A stretch of DNA of 64,000 nt from Stappia sp. 28M-7 (GCF_014252955.1 NZ_JACMIA010000001.1:124001-188000), one strand, 5' to 3'. Numbered from the stretch's first letter, positions 16,844 to 25,959 are shown. Numbers and translations are program-made. Notes: a model not told the origin generated them from the sequence alone.

Positions 16844-16968
16844 GGGCGTTCCTTCTGTGGCGGTGGGCCGGGCGGTGCTGTGCCCCTCGCCGGATCTCGA
16901 GGAAACATCGGAGCGCGGCCCGGACGCAATGGCTCGCAACGTCGCGGGTGGGCGGGAAGGGCGCGTCT

Positions 16969-18468
16969 TTACCCGGCCCTCTGTCCAGCCGCTGCGCGAT
17001 AGGCGGTCGCCAGCTTGCGGACCGCGGTCTCGATCTCGGCCGGCGTGTAGGCGGCAAAGCCCATCAGGACCCCCGTTTCGGGTTTGCCGAGGGCATGCAG
17101 GGCGGACAGTCCCAGAAGCTCGATCCCGACACGCCGCGCCGCGCCGATGGCGGCGCGTTCCGACAGGGCGCCAGTCAGGGCGCAGGGCATCTGCAATCCG
17201 CCGATGGGGACGCGCGGCTCGATGAACTCAGCCAGATGCGTGCGCACAAGGCGCGCCAGAACCTCGAGCCGTTCGGCATAGATGCCGCGCATGGTGCGCA
17301 CATGGGCGCCGAAATGCCCGCCTTCCATGAAACGGGCCAGCGTCAGCTGCGGCAGCGGCGCGGAATGCCCGTCGAGCAGCGTGCGCGCCACCGTCATCGG
17401 CGTCACCAGCTGCGGCGGCAGCACGACATAGCCAATCCGCAGGCCCGGAAAGAGCGACTTGGTGAAGGTGCCGATATAGATGGTGCGCTCGTGCGGATCG
17501 AGCCCCTGCACGCAGGCGGTCGGCTTGCCGGCATAGCGGAACTCGCTGTCGTAATCGTCCTCGATGATCCACGCCCGGTGCCGGGCGGCCCACTCGATCA
17601 GCGCCAGGCGGCGGTCCAGCGCCAGCGTCGCGCCGGTCGGGAACTGATGGGACGGCGTCAGGAACACCGCCTTGACCTCGCGCGGCTCGGCCGTGATCTG
17701 CTCGACGGCAATGCCCTGCCGGTCGACGCGAACGGGCACGCAGTCGAGCCCCGCCGCGTCGAACGCCTTGCGCGCACCGTAATAGGCCGGGTCCTCGATG
17801 AAGATGCGGTCGCCGGGATCGAGCAGCATGGTGGCGCATAGCGACATGGCCTGCTGCGAGCTGGTGAGGACCAGTACCCGCTCGGCGGTGGCGCGCGCCC
17901 CGCGCTCCAGGTTCACATAGTCGGCGATGGCTCGGCGCAGCGGCTCGCACCCTTGCGGATCGCCATGGGCCAGGGCCTGCGTCCGGGCCTCCTTGACCAC
18001 CTGCCGCTCCAGCCGCTCCCACAGCGCCAGGGGAAAGGTGCGGGTTTCCGGCACGCCGGGCGCGAAGGGGCGCGGGACCAGCATCTCGCGCACTCCGCCG
18101 CCGCGGAACATGGCAGCCCCGCGCTGGCTGAGGTTCGGCGCCCGCTGGCGTGCGCGCGCGTCGCGGCGGGACTGGCTGTGCCCGGGCGTGAACTCGCTCA
18201 TCTGCGAGACGAAGCTGCCGCTGCCGACCCGGCGGTCGATGAAACCCTCCGCATGCAGCCGCCCGTAGGCCGCCTCCACCGTGTCGCGCGACACACCGAG
18301 CGAGGCGGCAAGCGCCCGAGAGGCCGGCAGCGGCTTGCCCGGACCCAGCGCGCCATCGACGATCAGTTGGCGGATCGCCCGCTGGATCCGCGCATGAAGC
18401 GGCATCGCCGCATGGGCGGGGTGGGCGATCCATGCCTTCACCGATTCCAGTTGGGAGTGCTTGAACAA
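16969..18468 (-). CDS. MocR-type regulator: GntR winged helix fused to PLP aminotransferase-like domain
   Basis: 499 aa. The GntR domain (about 22-90) has MPLHARIQRAIRQLIVDG and LPASRALAASLGVSRDTVEAAYGRL. The fold-type I aminotransferase domain (about 130-490) has VLTSSQQAMSL, EDPAYYGARKAF, the Asp in IIEDDYDSEFRY, and the PLP lysine in YIGTFTKSLFPGLRIGYV. Members (GabR, PdxR, TauR) sense an amino compound through PLP. The annotated start is a TTG at 18468 without a clear ribosome site; GTG at 18441 or ATG at 18405 are alternatives, the latter at the very start of the winged helix. It is divergent from the BenE-like symporter gene, a probable target. GGTCTGGTCC at 18471-18480 is a candidate binding repeat. 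Confidence 0.9.
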   Translation of the reverse strand: MFKHSQLESVKAWIAHPAHAAMPLHARIQRAIRQLIVDGALGPGKPLPASRALAASLGVSRDTVEAAYGRLHAEGFIDRRVGSGSFVSQMSEFTPGHSQSRRDARARQRAPNLSQRGAAMFRGGGVREMLVPRPFAPGVPETRTFPLALWERLERQVVKEARTQALAHGDPQGCEPLRRAIADYVNLERGARATAERVLVLTSSQQAMSLCATMLLDPGDRIFIEDPAYYGARKAFDAAGLDCVPVRVDRQGIAVEQITAEPREVKAVFLTPSHQFPTGATLALDRRLALIEWAARHRAWIIEDDYDSEFRYAGKPTACVQGLDPHERTIYIGTFTKSLFPGLRIGYVVLPPQLVTPMTVARTLLDGHSAPLPQLTLARFMEGGHFGAHVRTMRGIYAERLEVLARLVRTHLAEFIEPRVPIGGLQMPCALTGALSERAAIGAARRVGIELLGLSALHALGKPETGVLMGFAAYTPAEIETAVRKLATAYRAAAGQRAG

Positions 18469-18579
18469 ATGGTCTGGTCCATTCGCGAAAAGTGGCGGGG
18501 TGTATCAGGCCATTGACCGGATATTTGTCAAGCCGGCCCGTCGGCCGCCCGTCCCAACGTCCGGAGACCATTGCAGATC

Positions 18580-19812
18580 ATGTCGTCCCGCATCTCCCCG
18601 TCCTCCCTCCGTCTCAGCGATCTGACGCATCCGGTCGTGGCGGGCCTGATCTCCGTCATCGTCAACTATGGCGGCACGTTCATCCTGGTGTTCCAGGCCG
18701 CCAAGGTCGCGGGGCTGAGCCCCGAACTGACGGCCTCCTGGGTCTGGTCGGTCTCCATCGGCGTCGGCCTGACGGGGCTTTTCCTGAGCTGGCGCTACCG
18801 CGAGCCGATCATCACCGCCTGGTCGACGCCGGCGGCGGCCTTCCTCGTCGCGGCGCTGGCAACGACGCCCTATCCGCAAGCCATCGGCGCCTACATGATC
18901 TCGGCCGCGGCCTTCGTCGTGCTCGGGCTTTCGGGCTGCTTCGAGAAGGTCATCCGGCTGATCCCGCCGGGCATCGCCTCGGGCCTGCTCGCCGGCATCC
19001 TGCTGCAATTCGGCATCGGCGCCTTCGGCGGGGCGAATGTCGATCCGCTGCTGGTGGGTCTGCTGGTCGTCGCCTATGTGGTGCTGAAGCGCTTTTCCGC
19101 CCGCTATGCCGTGGTCGGCATCCTCGCCCTGGGGCTGGTCTTCCTGCTGACGCAGGGCCGGGTCGACCTGTCGGGGCTGAGGCTGGAGCTCGCAGCGCCC
19201 GTCTTCACCATGCCGGAATTCTCGCTGAACGCGCTGCTTTCGGTCGCGCTGCCGCTGTTCCTCATCACCTTGAGCGGCCAGTACATGCCGGGCATGCTGG
19301 TGCTGCGCAACGACGGCTTCAAGACCAGCGCCAACCCCATCGTCACCGTGACCGGGCTCGGCTCGCTCCTCATGGCCCCCTTCGGCTCGCATGCCTTCAA
19401 CATCGCGGCGATCACGGCGGCGATCGCCACCGGCCGGGAAGCCCATGAGGACCCGGCCAAGCGGTGGATCGCCGGTATCGCGGCCGGCTGCTTCTATGTG
19501 CTGGTCGGCGTGTTCGGCGTGACGCTCGCCGCCGTCTTCATGGCCTTTCCGGCGAGCTTCATCACGACCCTTGCCGGCCTGGCGCTGCTCGGCACCATCG
19601 GCGGCAGCCTGGCCGGTGCGATGGCCGACCCGGCCTCGCGCGAGGCGGCGCTGATCACCTTCCTCGCTTCGGCGGCGAACATCACGCTGCTCGGCATCGG
19701 CGGGGCGTTCTGGGGTCTGGTGATCGGTCTTGTCGCCCACCTCGTCCTCAACGGCCGCCTGCCGCGCCGCGAAGGGGCGGGCCTCGCCGTGGGCAAGGGC
19801 GCTGCGAAGTGA
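18580..19812 (+). CDS. BenE family benzoate/H+ symporter-like membrane protein
   Basis: 410 aa, about 12 hydrophobic segments. It opens with DLTHPVVAGLISVIVNYGGTFILVFQAA, followed by TAWSTPAAAFLVAA, FGIGAFGGANVDPLLV, TLSGQYMPGMLVLRNDGF and FGSHAFNIAAITAAIATG, all typical of BenE. Start: the open frame begins at a TTG (18571), but the ATG at 18580 is preferred (CGGAGA about 12 bases upstream). BenE is named for benzoate uptake in Acinetobacter; here no benzoate pathway gene is in the window, and the MocR regulator next door suggests an amino or keto acid. The true substrate is therefore open. Confidence 0.88.
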   Translation: MSSRISPSSLRLSDLTHPVVAGLISVIVNYGGTFILVFQAAKVAGLSPELTASWVWSVSIGVGLTGLFLSWRYREPIITAWSTPAAAFLVAALATTPYPQAIGAYMISAAAFVVLGLSGCFEKVIRLIPPGIASGLLAGILLQFGIGAFGGANVDPLLVGLLVVAYVVLKRFSARYAVVGILALGLVFLLTQGRVDLSGLRLELAAPVFTMPEFSLNALLSVALPLFLITLSGQYMPGMLVLRNDGFKTSANPIVTVTGLGSLLMAPFGSHAFNIAAITAAIATGREAHEDPAKRWIAGIAAGCFYVLVGVFGVTLAAVFMAFPASFITTLAGLALLGTIGGSLAGAMADPASREAALITFLASAANITLLGIGGAFWGLVIGLVAHLVLNGRLPRREGAGLAVGKGAAK

Positions 19813-19817
19813 GAAGG

Positions 19818-19842
19818 GCGGCCCGCGCCGGATGCGGGCCGC
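19818..19842 (+). terminator. GC-rich hairpin after the BenE-like gene
   Basis: GCGGCCCGC (19818-19826) and GCGGGCCGC (19834-19842) form a perfect 9-base stem with a 7-base loop, 6 bp after the stop codon. There is no T-run, so it may need Rho or only stabilise the 3' end. Confidence 0.45.
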
Positions 19843-19937
19843 GCTACACAAACCGGCGGCGGGTGGTATAAGGCCGGATCTCATGCGTGCGGGCAATGGC
19901 TTGGCCGAAACGCAGAAGCTGGCGATCCGGGTTCACG

Positions 19938-20882
19938 ATGCTCAACTTAACCGCCTGCCGCTATTTCCTGGAAGTCGTGCATCTGGGCTCCATCCGCCTG
20001 GCCGCCGATCGGCTGCACGTGTCGCCCTCGGCCATCAGCCGCCAGATCGCCAAGCTGGAACGGGAGTTCGGCGAGCCGCTGCTCGACCGGCGCGCCAACG
20101 GGGTGCAGCTGACCGAGGCGGGCACGCTTGCGGCCGAGCATTTCTCCTCGATCCTCGGCCAGATCGACCTGATCCGCGGGGAAATGTCCGATCTGCGGAA
20201 GCTGAAGTCGGGCAGCGTCTCCATTGCCACGGTGGACGGCATCACCGACCCCTATCTGTCGGAACAGATCCTTGCGTTCCGCAAGAAGTTCCCGGCCGTG
20301 GAATTCCGCATGCGGATCAAGGGGCGCGAGCGCGTCCTGGAGGTGCTGGAAAAGCGCATCTGCCAGGTCGGCTTCGTCTACGACCACTTCTCCCATCCGA
20401 TGATCGAGATCGTCGGGCAATGGCGCCAGCCGCTGCTGGCCCTGGTGCCGCCCTCGCATCCCTTTGCCGACGGGCGGGCGGTGAAGCTGCCGGACATCGC
20501 CGAATGCGACTGCGTGCTGCCGGACGACAGCTACGGCATCCATCACCTGGTCCACAGGGCGTTTCGCAAGTTCGGCGGCAAGCCGAAGGCGATCATGGTC
20601 GCGGACCAGCTGCACTTCCTGATCCGCCACGCGATCCGGTCCAACGCGATCGTCTATGTGCCGCTGCAGGCGGCCCTGCGCGAGGTCGAGGCGGGCGAGC
20701 TCGTGCCGCTCAACCTCGCCTGCGGGGACTTCGAGCACCGCTTCATCTACGCGATCGTGCGCCGGGACCAGCGGCGGTCCCCGGCCTGCGACGCGTTCAT
20801 CGCCATGTTGACGTCGAACTTCCCCAAATACGAGAAGAGCGACGCCAACATGCTACGGCGACTGAGGGCTGCTCAGGCGTGA
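19938..20882 (+). CDS. LysR family transcriptional regulator
   Basis: 314 aa. The N-terminal helix-turn-helix (about 1-60) reads LTACRYFLEVVHLGSIRLAADRLHVSPSAISRQIAKLE. The periplasmic-binding-protein-like effector domain (about 88-300) starts at KSGSVSIATVDGITDPYLSEQI. Start 19938 (MLNLTACRY) is set by alignment to the family's N-terminus; the frame from 19887 adds 17 residues with no support. It converges on the RidA gene (3 bp between stops). The T-N11-A site upstream of the amidase/TRAP operon is a probable target (inference). Confidence 0.9.
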   Translation: MLNLTACRYFLEVVHLGSIRLAADRLHVSPSAISRQIAKLEREFGEPLLDRRANGVQLTEAGTLAAEHFSSILGQIDLIRGEMSDLRKLKSGSVSIATVDGITDPYLSEQILAFRKKFPAVEFRMRIKGRERVLEVLEKRICQVGFVYDHFSHPMIEIVGQWRQPLLALVPPSHPFADGRAVKLPDIAECDCVLPDDSYGIHHLVHRAFRKFGGKPKAIMVADQLHFLIRHAIRSNAIVYVPLQAALREVEAGELVPLNLACGDFEHRFIYAIVRRDQRRSPACDAFIAMLTSNFPKYEKSDANMLRRLRAAQA

Positions 20883-20885
20883 CGT

Positions 20886-21371
20886 TCAGGCGTGAAGCTC
20901 GACCGTGAGGTCGGCTTCGATGGGCGCGTTGAGGCCCAGTTCGTGCTGGGTGAGCGCGGCACGCGCGTGCATCCCGTTCTCCTTGCCCCACAGCTCGACG
21001 AAGAGATCCGAGGCGCCGTTCAGCACCAGGTGCGGCTCGGTGAAGCCCGGCGCGCAGGTGACGTAGCCGATCATCTTGACGATCCGCTTGACGCGGTCGA
21101 GATCGCCGAGGACCGCCTTCATCATGGCCAGGTGATTGATCGCCATCAGGCGGGCCGAGGCATAGCCTTCCTCGATGGTGAGGTCCGATCCCACCTTGCC
21201 GACATAGGGCAGGACGTCGTTGTCGTTCTCGTCGGGCTGGGTGCCCAGCGTGCCGGAGGTGTAGAGAATGTTTCCGACGACGACGCCGGGCAGATAATTG
21301 CCGACGGGCTTGGGCCTGCGGGGCAGGACGATTCCCATTTCCTTCAGACGGGCTTCGGTCTCATGCGGCAT
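20886..21371 (-). CDS. RidA family (YjgF/YER057c/UK114) protein
   Basis: 161 aa. RidA members hydrolyse reactive enamine/imine intermediates or have pathway-specific relatives. Seen here: LPRRPKPVGNYLPGVVVGNILYTSGTLGTQPDE (about 15-47), MAINHLAMMKAVLGDLDRVKRIVKMIGYVTC (about 78-108), and a C-terminal IEADLTVELHA. The canonical catalytic Arg segment is replaced by TCAPGFTEPHLVLNGASD, which places it in a divergent RidA subfamily often found with catabolic genes. It is transcribed divergently from the amidase and TRAP operon, suggesting a role in the same amide or amine pathway. Confidence 0.87.
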   Translation of the reverse strand: MPHETEARLKEMGIVLPRRPKPVGNYLPGVVVGNILYTSGTLGTQPDENDNDVLPYVGKVGSDLTIEEGYASARLMAINHLAMMKAVLGDLDRVKRIVKMIGYVTCAPGFTEPHLVLNGASDLFVELWGKENGMHARAALTQHELGLNAPIEADLTVELHA

Positions 21372-21454
21372 GAACGTGCTCCAGGATTAGGCATTGACGG
21401 ATGGCAAACTAGGCAAAACCGATGCGGCTGAGTGTGCGTTGGCGGCAACGCAGT

Positions 21455-21519
21455 GTTGCCATATCGGCAACTCATGACCTAGGGTAAGGTTCGGTTTGGG
21501 GCTGAATTAATATTATAAT
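21455..21519 (+). promoter_or_regulatory. LysR-type T-N11-A palindrome and AT-rich -10 region for the amidase/TRAP operon
   Basis: GTTGCC-ATATC-GGCAAC (21455-21471) is a perfect palindrome whose inner TGCC...GGCA has the LysR T-N11-A spacing (21457-21469). A second weaker repeat CGTTG-GCGG-CAACG lies at 21437-21450. About 45 bp downstream is TATAAT (21514-21519) in an unusually AT-rich stretch, without a good -35, as expected for an activator-dependent promoter. Together they fit activation of the plus-strand operon starting at 21614. Confidence 0.5.
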
Positions 21520-21613
21520 ACATATATTTAGTCGAATGTGAGCCGCCGCGACCCTGCACGGCGGTGCTGCGCCGCAGCGAAGAGGCGAGTGGTCGCGCCC
21601 CGGTTTTCTCGTA

Positions 21614-23029
21614 ATGTCCGGCTTGAGTTTCACGAGCAGGGGCCAACAGGTGCAGTCACAATCTCTGGCAATGATCGCGGCGGATCTCCGCGCCGGAAAG
21701 GTGCGGTCCTCCGATCTCGTGAGCGCGGCCGCGCAGCGCCATGCGGCGAGCGAGCCGGTGCTGAACGCCTACCGCACATGGGCGGGCGAGCGCGCCAAGG
21801 CCCAGGCGGCCGCCCTCGACACGCTGATCTCCTCGGGCATCGATCTCGGCCCGCTGATGGGCATTCCCGTTTCGGTCAAGGACCTGTTCGGCGTTCCCGG
21901 CCTGTCGACCCATGCGGGCACCAATGCCGCCTTCCCGAAAGAGTGGCAGGCCGCCGGACCGGTGGTGAAGGCCCTGCTGGCGCAGATGGGCGTGGTGACC
22001 GGCAAGACCCATACGGTGGAGTTCGCGTTCGGCGGCCTCGGCACCAACCCGCATGCCGGCACGCCGATCAATCCGTGGTCGTCGCGCGAGACCCCTCGCG
22101 TCCCCGGCGGCTCGAGCTCGGGCGCCGGCGTGTCGCTGGCGCAAGGCTCGGCGCTGCTGGCGCTGGGCACCGACACGGCCGGTTCGGTCCGCATTCCCGC
22201 CTCCTTCACCGGACAGACGGCGCTGAAGATCACCCATGGCCGCTGGTCGCTGGAGGGCATCGTCCCGCTGTCGCCCTCGCTCGACACGCCCGGCCTGCTG
22301 GCCCGCACGGTTGCGGACCTTGCCTATGCCTTTGCCGCGCTGGACCCGCAGGCGTCAGAGCCGGTTGCGGCCGCGGATCTTTCGGGCCTGCGCATCGGCG
22401 TCGTCCGCAACACGGTCTGGGACGATATCGAGCCGTCGATCGCCGAGAACACCAGCCAGGCCCTGCGGGTCCTGGAAAATGCCGGCGCGCATATCGGCGA
22501 CGTGACGCTGGCCTGCACCGAGGAGGCGCTCGCCATCTTCCGGGCCGGCGGCCTGGCGGCAGCGGAGCTGCGCGCGTTCCTCGACCGCAATTTCCCGGAG
22601 CGGATCGCCCAGCTCGACCCGGCGGTGATGGCGCGCGTCGAAGCGGTCAACGACCTGACCGCCTCCGACTACCTGCAGCGGGCGGCGAACCTTGCGCAGT
22701 ACGGCCGGACCGCGGCGCAGGCCTTCGACACGTTCGACGTGCTGGTCTCGCCGACCATTCCGGTCACCGCGCCGACCATCGCCGAGGTCGCCGATCCCGA
22801 CACCTATCGGAAGGCCAACATGCTGGCCCTCCGCAACACCGCGCTCGCCAACCTGTTTGGTTGGTGTGCGGCGACCCTGCCGACCGGGCTGGATGCCAAC
22901 GGCATTCCCTCCGGCCTGCAGATCATGGCGCCGCCGATGGCGGAACGCCGCCTGCTGGCGGCGGCCCTGGCCATCGAGACTGCCATCGGCTCCGGGCCCG
23001 AAATGCTCGGCAAGGCACCGCTGGCCTGA
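21614..23029 (+). CDS. Amidase signature family hydrolase (second copy)
   Basis: 471 aa with the full triad: Lys89 in VSVKDLFGVPG, GGSSSGAG (165-172), and nucleophile Ser191 in LGTDTAGSVRIP. The C-terminal third (DVLVSPTIPVTAPTI, GLQIMAPPMAERRLLAAALAIE) is typical. It is not closely similar to the 8304-9875 amidase outside the motifs, so it is a distinct family member rather than a duplication. Start ATG 21614 is uncertain: a GTG at 21650 is possible. It is first in an operon with a DctPQM TRAP importer (33 bp to dctP), so import followed by amide hydrolysis is likely. No GatB/C partner. Confidence 0.88.
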   Translation: MSGLSFTSRGQQVQSQSLAMIAADLRAGKVRSSDLVSAAAQRHAASEPVLNAYRTWAGERAKAQAAALDTLISSGIDLGPLMGIPVSVKDLFGVPGLSTHAGTNAAFPKEWQAAGPVVKALLAQMGVVTGKTHTVEFAFGGLGTNPHAGTPINPWSSRETPRVPGGSSSGAGVSLAQGSALLALGTDTAGSVRIPASFTGQTALKITHGRWSLEGIVPLSPSLDTPGLLARTVADLAYAFAALDPQASEPVAAADLSGLRIGVVRNTVWDDIEPSIAENTSQALRVLENAGAHIGDVTLACTEEALAIFRAGGLAAAELRAFLDRNFPERIAQLDPAVMARVEAVNDLTASDYLQRAANLAQYGRTAAQAFDTFDVLVSPTIPVTAPTIAEVADPDTYRKANMLALRNTALANLFGWCAATLPTGLDANGIPSGLQIMAPPMAERRLLAAALAIETAIGSGPEMLGKAPLA

Positions 23030-23062
23030 TCACTGTTTACGACCCCCCTTGGAGGAGAGACC

Positions 23063-24049
23063 ATGAAAAACCTGAGCAGAGCGATCATCCTGGCCATTGG
23101 CGCCACGTTCGGCGGCGCAGCCCATGCCGCCGACTTCACCTTCACCTTCGCGCATGTCCTGACCGAAGACACGCCGAACGCCCGCGCCGCCGTGGTGTTC
23201 AAGGAAGAGGTCGAGAAGAACTCGAACGGCCGCATCGAGATCAACATCCGCCCGGCCGCGCAGCTCGGCGGCGACGTCGAGATCATCGAGCAGACGCAGA
23301 TGGGCCTCGTCCACATCGCGATCCCGCCGACCGGCAACCTCGCCAACTTCAACGAGCAGATGTACCTGTTCGACCTGCCGTTCCTGCTGAACGACAACGC
23401 CGCGATGATGCGGGTGCTCGACGGCGAGGTCGGCACCGAGCTGCTGGGCACGCTCGACGCCAACAACCTGCACGGCATCGCCATGTGGGGTGCCGGCTTC
23501 CGCCACATGACCAACAACATCCGCCCGATCAACGGTCCGGCCGATCTCGCCGGCATCAAGATGCGGACCCTGCAGGCGCCGACCATCCTGTCGACCTACC
23601 GTGCCTATGGCGCGAACCCGACCGCGATGGCCTATGTGGAGGTCTATAACGGCCTGCAGCAGGGCGTCATCGAGGGCCAGGAGAACCCGCTCGCCAACAT
23701 CGCCTCGATGAAGTTCTACGAGGTGCAGAAGTACATGACCCTGACCGGCCACGCCTACCACACCTATGCGGCCGTGATGAACAAGCAGGCCTGGGAAAGC
23801 CTGCCGGAAGACCTGCAGACCGTGATCGCGGAAGCGATGATCGTCGGCCGTGACGCTGCCCGCCAGTTCACCAACGAGGACGAGGCCAAGATCCTCGACG
23901 CGATCAAGGACCAGATCGAGATCCAGGAGCTGTCCGAGGAAGGCCGCAAGGCGTTCATCGAGGCCTCCAAGCCGATCTACGACGAGTTCCGCGACAAGGT
24001 GACGCCGGCCCTGATGGACAAGGCGATCGCGCTGGCCAAGGGCGAGTAA
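23063..24049 (+). CDS. TRAP transporter substrate-binding protein, DctP family (second system)
   Basis: 328 aa periplasmic receptor. The signal peptide is about residues 1-22 (MKNLSRAIILAIGATFGG, cleavage AHAAD). DctP motifs: FAHVLTEDTPNARAA, RPAAQLGGDVEIIEQTQMGLVHIAI, GIKMRTLQAPT with the carboxylate-binding Arg, and VEVYNGLQQGVIEGQENPLANI. GGAGGAGAGACC precedes the ATG. It lies 33 bp after the amidase and 24 bp before dctQ. It ends with DKVTPALMDKAIALAKGE. The substrate is probably a carboxylate-containing amide or its hydrolysis product (inference). Confidence 0.94.
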   Translation: MKNLSRAIILAIGATFGGAAHAADFTFTFAHVLTEDTPNARAAVVFKEEVEKNSNGRIEINIRPAAQLGGDVEIIEQTQMGLVHIAIPPTGNLANFNEQMYLFDLPFLLNDNAAMMRVLDGEVGTELLGTLDANNLHGIAMWGAGFRHMTNNIRPINGPADLAGIKMRTLQAPTILSTYRAYGANPTAMAYVEVYNGLQQGVIEGQENPLANIASMKFYEVQKYMTLTGHAYHTYAAVMNKQAWESLPEDLQTVIAEAMIVGRDAARQFTNEDEAKILDAIKDQIEIQELSEEGRKAFIEASKPIYDEFRDKVTPALMDKAIALAKGE

Positions 24050-24073
24050 ACCACGAAGAAAGAGGGTCGCGGC

Positions 24074-24583
24074 ATGATCACCTGGTTGAACAAGCTGGTT
24101 GACGTCATCGAGAACACGCTGGTCAGCGGGTTGATACTGGTCGCGACCCTCGTCGCCATCGCGCAGGTTATCGCGCGCTACGTCTTCAACAATTCGCTCT
24201 ACTGGTCGGAGGAGGTGGTTCTCTACGCCTTCATCACCATGAGCTTCCTGACGATGGGAATGGGCGTGCGCTACGCCTCCCACATCAGCGTCGAGGCGAT
24301 CTACGCCTTCGTGCCGGAAAAGATGGTGCGGCCGCTGCAGATCGGCGCGGCCTGCCTCGGCCTGATCTTCGCCGGTGTCGTGCTGTGGTACGGCAGCAAG
24401 CTGGTGATCAACACCTCGCGCATGGGCCAGCTCTCGCCGGCCCTGCGCATTCCCGTCGGCTACATCTACATGGTCATCCCGTTTTCGGCGGGACTGATGA
24501 TCACCCGCTATCTCCTGGTCCTGCAGGAGCTCGTGTTCGGGCGCGCCTACACGCCGCCTTCCGTCGACATCAAAACGAGCTGA
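24074..24583 (+). CDS. TRAP transporter small permease, DctQ family (second system)
   Basis: 169 aa, four hydrophobic segments: about 14-34 (NTLVSGLILVATLVAIAQV), 52-70 (VLYAFITMSFLTMGMGVRY), 91-111 and 132-152. The DctQ hallmark ARYVFNNSLYWSEEVVLYAFI follows the first segment. It lies 24 bp after dctP and 11 bp before dctM, standard P-Q-M order, so is almost certainly co-translated with them. Confidence 0.93.
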   Translation: MITWLNKLVDVIENTLVSGLILVATLVAIAQVIARYVFNNSLYWSEEVVLYAFITMSFLTMGMGVRYASHISVEAIYAFVPEKMVRPLQIGAACLGLIFAGVVLWYGSKLVINTSRMGQLSPALRIPVGYIYMVIPFSAGLMITRYLLVLQELVFGRAYTPPSVDIKTS

Positions 24584-24594
24584 GGACCCCATCC

Positions 24595-25869
24595 ATGGTC
24601 GGTGCACTCGTCCCCGTCTTCTTCGGCCTGCTCGTCTTCGGCCTGCCCATCTTTGCCGCCCTGGCGCTGTCGGTGGCGGCCGCCCTCTATTTCTGGGGCG
24701 GCCTCGATCCCGTGCTCGTGCCGATGCGCATGTTCTCGGGCATGAACAACTTCTCGCTGATGTCGATCCCGTTCTTCATCCTGGCGGCCGAGCTGATGCG
24801 CATCGGCGGCCTGTCGGAACGGCTGATCAACCTGGCGCGCGCCATCGTCGGCTGGCTGCCGGGCGGCCTTGCCGCCGCCGCCGTCGTCGCCTGCCTGATG
24901 TTCGGATCGATCTCCGGCTCCAGCCCGGCGACGGTGATCGCCATCGGCTCGATCCTCTATCCGGCGATGGTCAAGGCGGGCTACGACAAGTACTTCTCCA
25001 TCGGCCTGATCACCACCGCCGGCACGCTCGGCCCCATCGTGCCGCCGTCCATCGCGCTGATCATCTACGGCTCGGTCACCGGCACCTCGGTCGGCAAGCT
25101 GTTCGCCGCCGGCCTGCTGCCGGCGCTGCTGATCGGCGGCATCCTGATCGCCTATGCCAGCTGGTATTCGGCGCGCAAGGGATACCCGCGCGACGCGATG
25201 CCGACCATCGCCAGCATCTGGGCGGCCTTGAAGCAGGCGGCCTGGGGCCTCGGCCTGCCGTTCATCCTGCTCGGCGGCATCTATTCGGGCGTCTTCACCC
25301 CGACCGAGGCGGCGGCCGCCGCCTGTCTCTACGGCTGGCTGGTCGGCGCGGTGGTCTACCGGACCATCTCGCTCAAGGACACGCTGGTGGTGCTGCGCAA
25401 CACCGGCCTGATCTCCGGCCCCTTGCTGCTGATCACCGCCGGCGCCTCGGCCTTCTCCTGGCTGCTGGCGAGCTCCGGCACCCCGGCCCAGCTGGCGAGC
25501 TTCATCCTCAGCGACACCAGCAATTCCATCGTGGTGATGCTGCTGTTCAACCTGATCCTGCTGGTGGCCGGCTGCTTCCTCGACAGCGCCTCGGCGATCA
25601 TCATCCTCGGCCCGCTGATGATGCCCATCGCGGCGCAGGTCGGCGTCGACCCGATCCATTTCGGCATCATCATGCTGGTCAACCTGTCGGTCGGCATGCT
25701 GACCCCGCCTGTCGGGCTCAACCTGTTCGTGGCCATGGGCGTCGCCAACATGAAGCTGGGAGAGATCTTCCGCGCCGCCCTGCCGACGATCGCGCTGATG
25801 CTGGTGGCGCTGGTGATCCTGACCTACGTGCCGTTCTTCAGCATGCTGCTGCCGAACACGTTCTTCTGA
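24595..25869 (+). CDS. TRAP transporter large permease, DctM family (second system)
   Basis: 424 aa inner-membrane carrier. DctM landmarks: SLMSIPFFILAAELMRIGG, MFGSISGSSPATVIAIGSI, LGPIVPPSIALIIYGSVTGTS, GGIYSGVFTPTEAAAAAC, and LSVGMLTPPVGLNLFVAMG. Start 24595 is the first Met of the hydrophobic start MVGALVPVFFGLLVFG; the frame is open further upstream inside dctQ but without family support. A strong terminator at 25923-25959 closes the operon. Confidence 0.94.
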   Translation: MVGALVPVFFGLLVFGLPIFAALALSVAAALYFWGGLDPVLVPMRMFSGMNNFSLMSIPFFILAAELMRIGGLSERLINLARAIVGWLPGGLAAAAVVACLMFGSISGSSPATVIAIGSILYPAMVKAGYDKYFSIGLITTAGTLGPIVPPSIALIIYGSVTGTSVGKLFAAGLLPALLIGGILIAYASWYSARKGYPRDAMPTIASIWAALKQAAWGLGLPFILLGGIYSGVFTPTEAAAAACLYGWLVGAVVYRTISLKDTLVVLRNTGLISGPLLLITAGASAFSWLLASSGTPAQLASFILSDTSNSIVVMLLFNLILLVAGCFLDSASAIIILGPLMMPIAAQVGVDPIHFGIIMLVNLSVGMLTPPVGLNLFVAMGVANMKLGEIFRAALPTIALMLVALVILTYVPFFSMLLPNTFF

Positions 25870-25922
25870 GGAACACCCGCGCGGGTCCCGCGCACCGGCG
25901 AAGCGACTGCCCCCGACACCGA

Positions 25923-25959
25923 CCAGCGCGCATGGGACCATGTGCGCTGGTTTTGTTTT
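25923..25959 (+). terminator. Intrinsic terminator of the amidase/TRAP operon
   Basis: CCAGCGCGCATGG (25923-25935) pairs with CCATGTGCGCTGG (25938-25950), a 13-base stem with one G-T pair, followed directly by TTTTGTTTT. It lies 53 bp after the dctM stop. Confidence 0.9.

Noticed and set aside
18571..18579. TTG at 18571 as the BenE-like start.
   Set aside because: The ribosome site would be only 4 bases away; the ATG at 18580 fits better.
23030..24607. A 525-codon minus-strand frame opposite dctP/dctQ.
   Set aside because: It is a low-complexity His/Arg/Gly-rich antisense shadow of TRAP genes with clear signatures.
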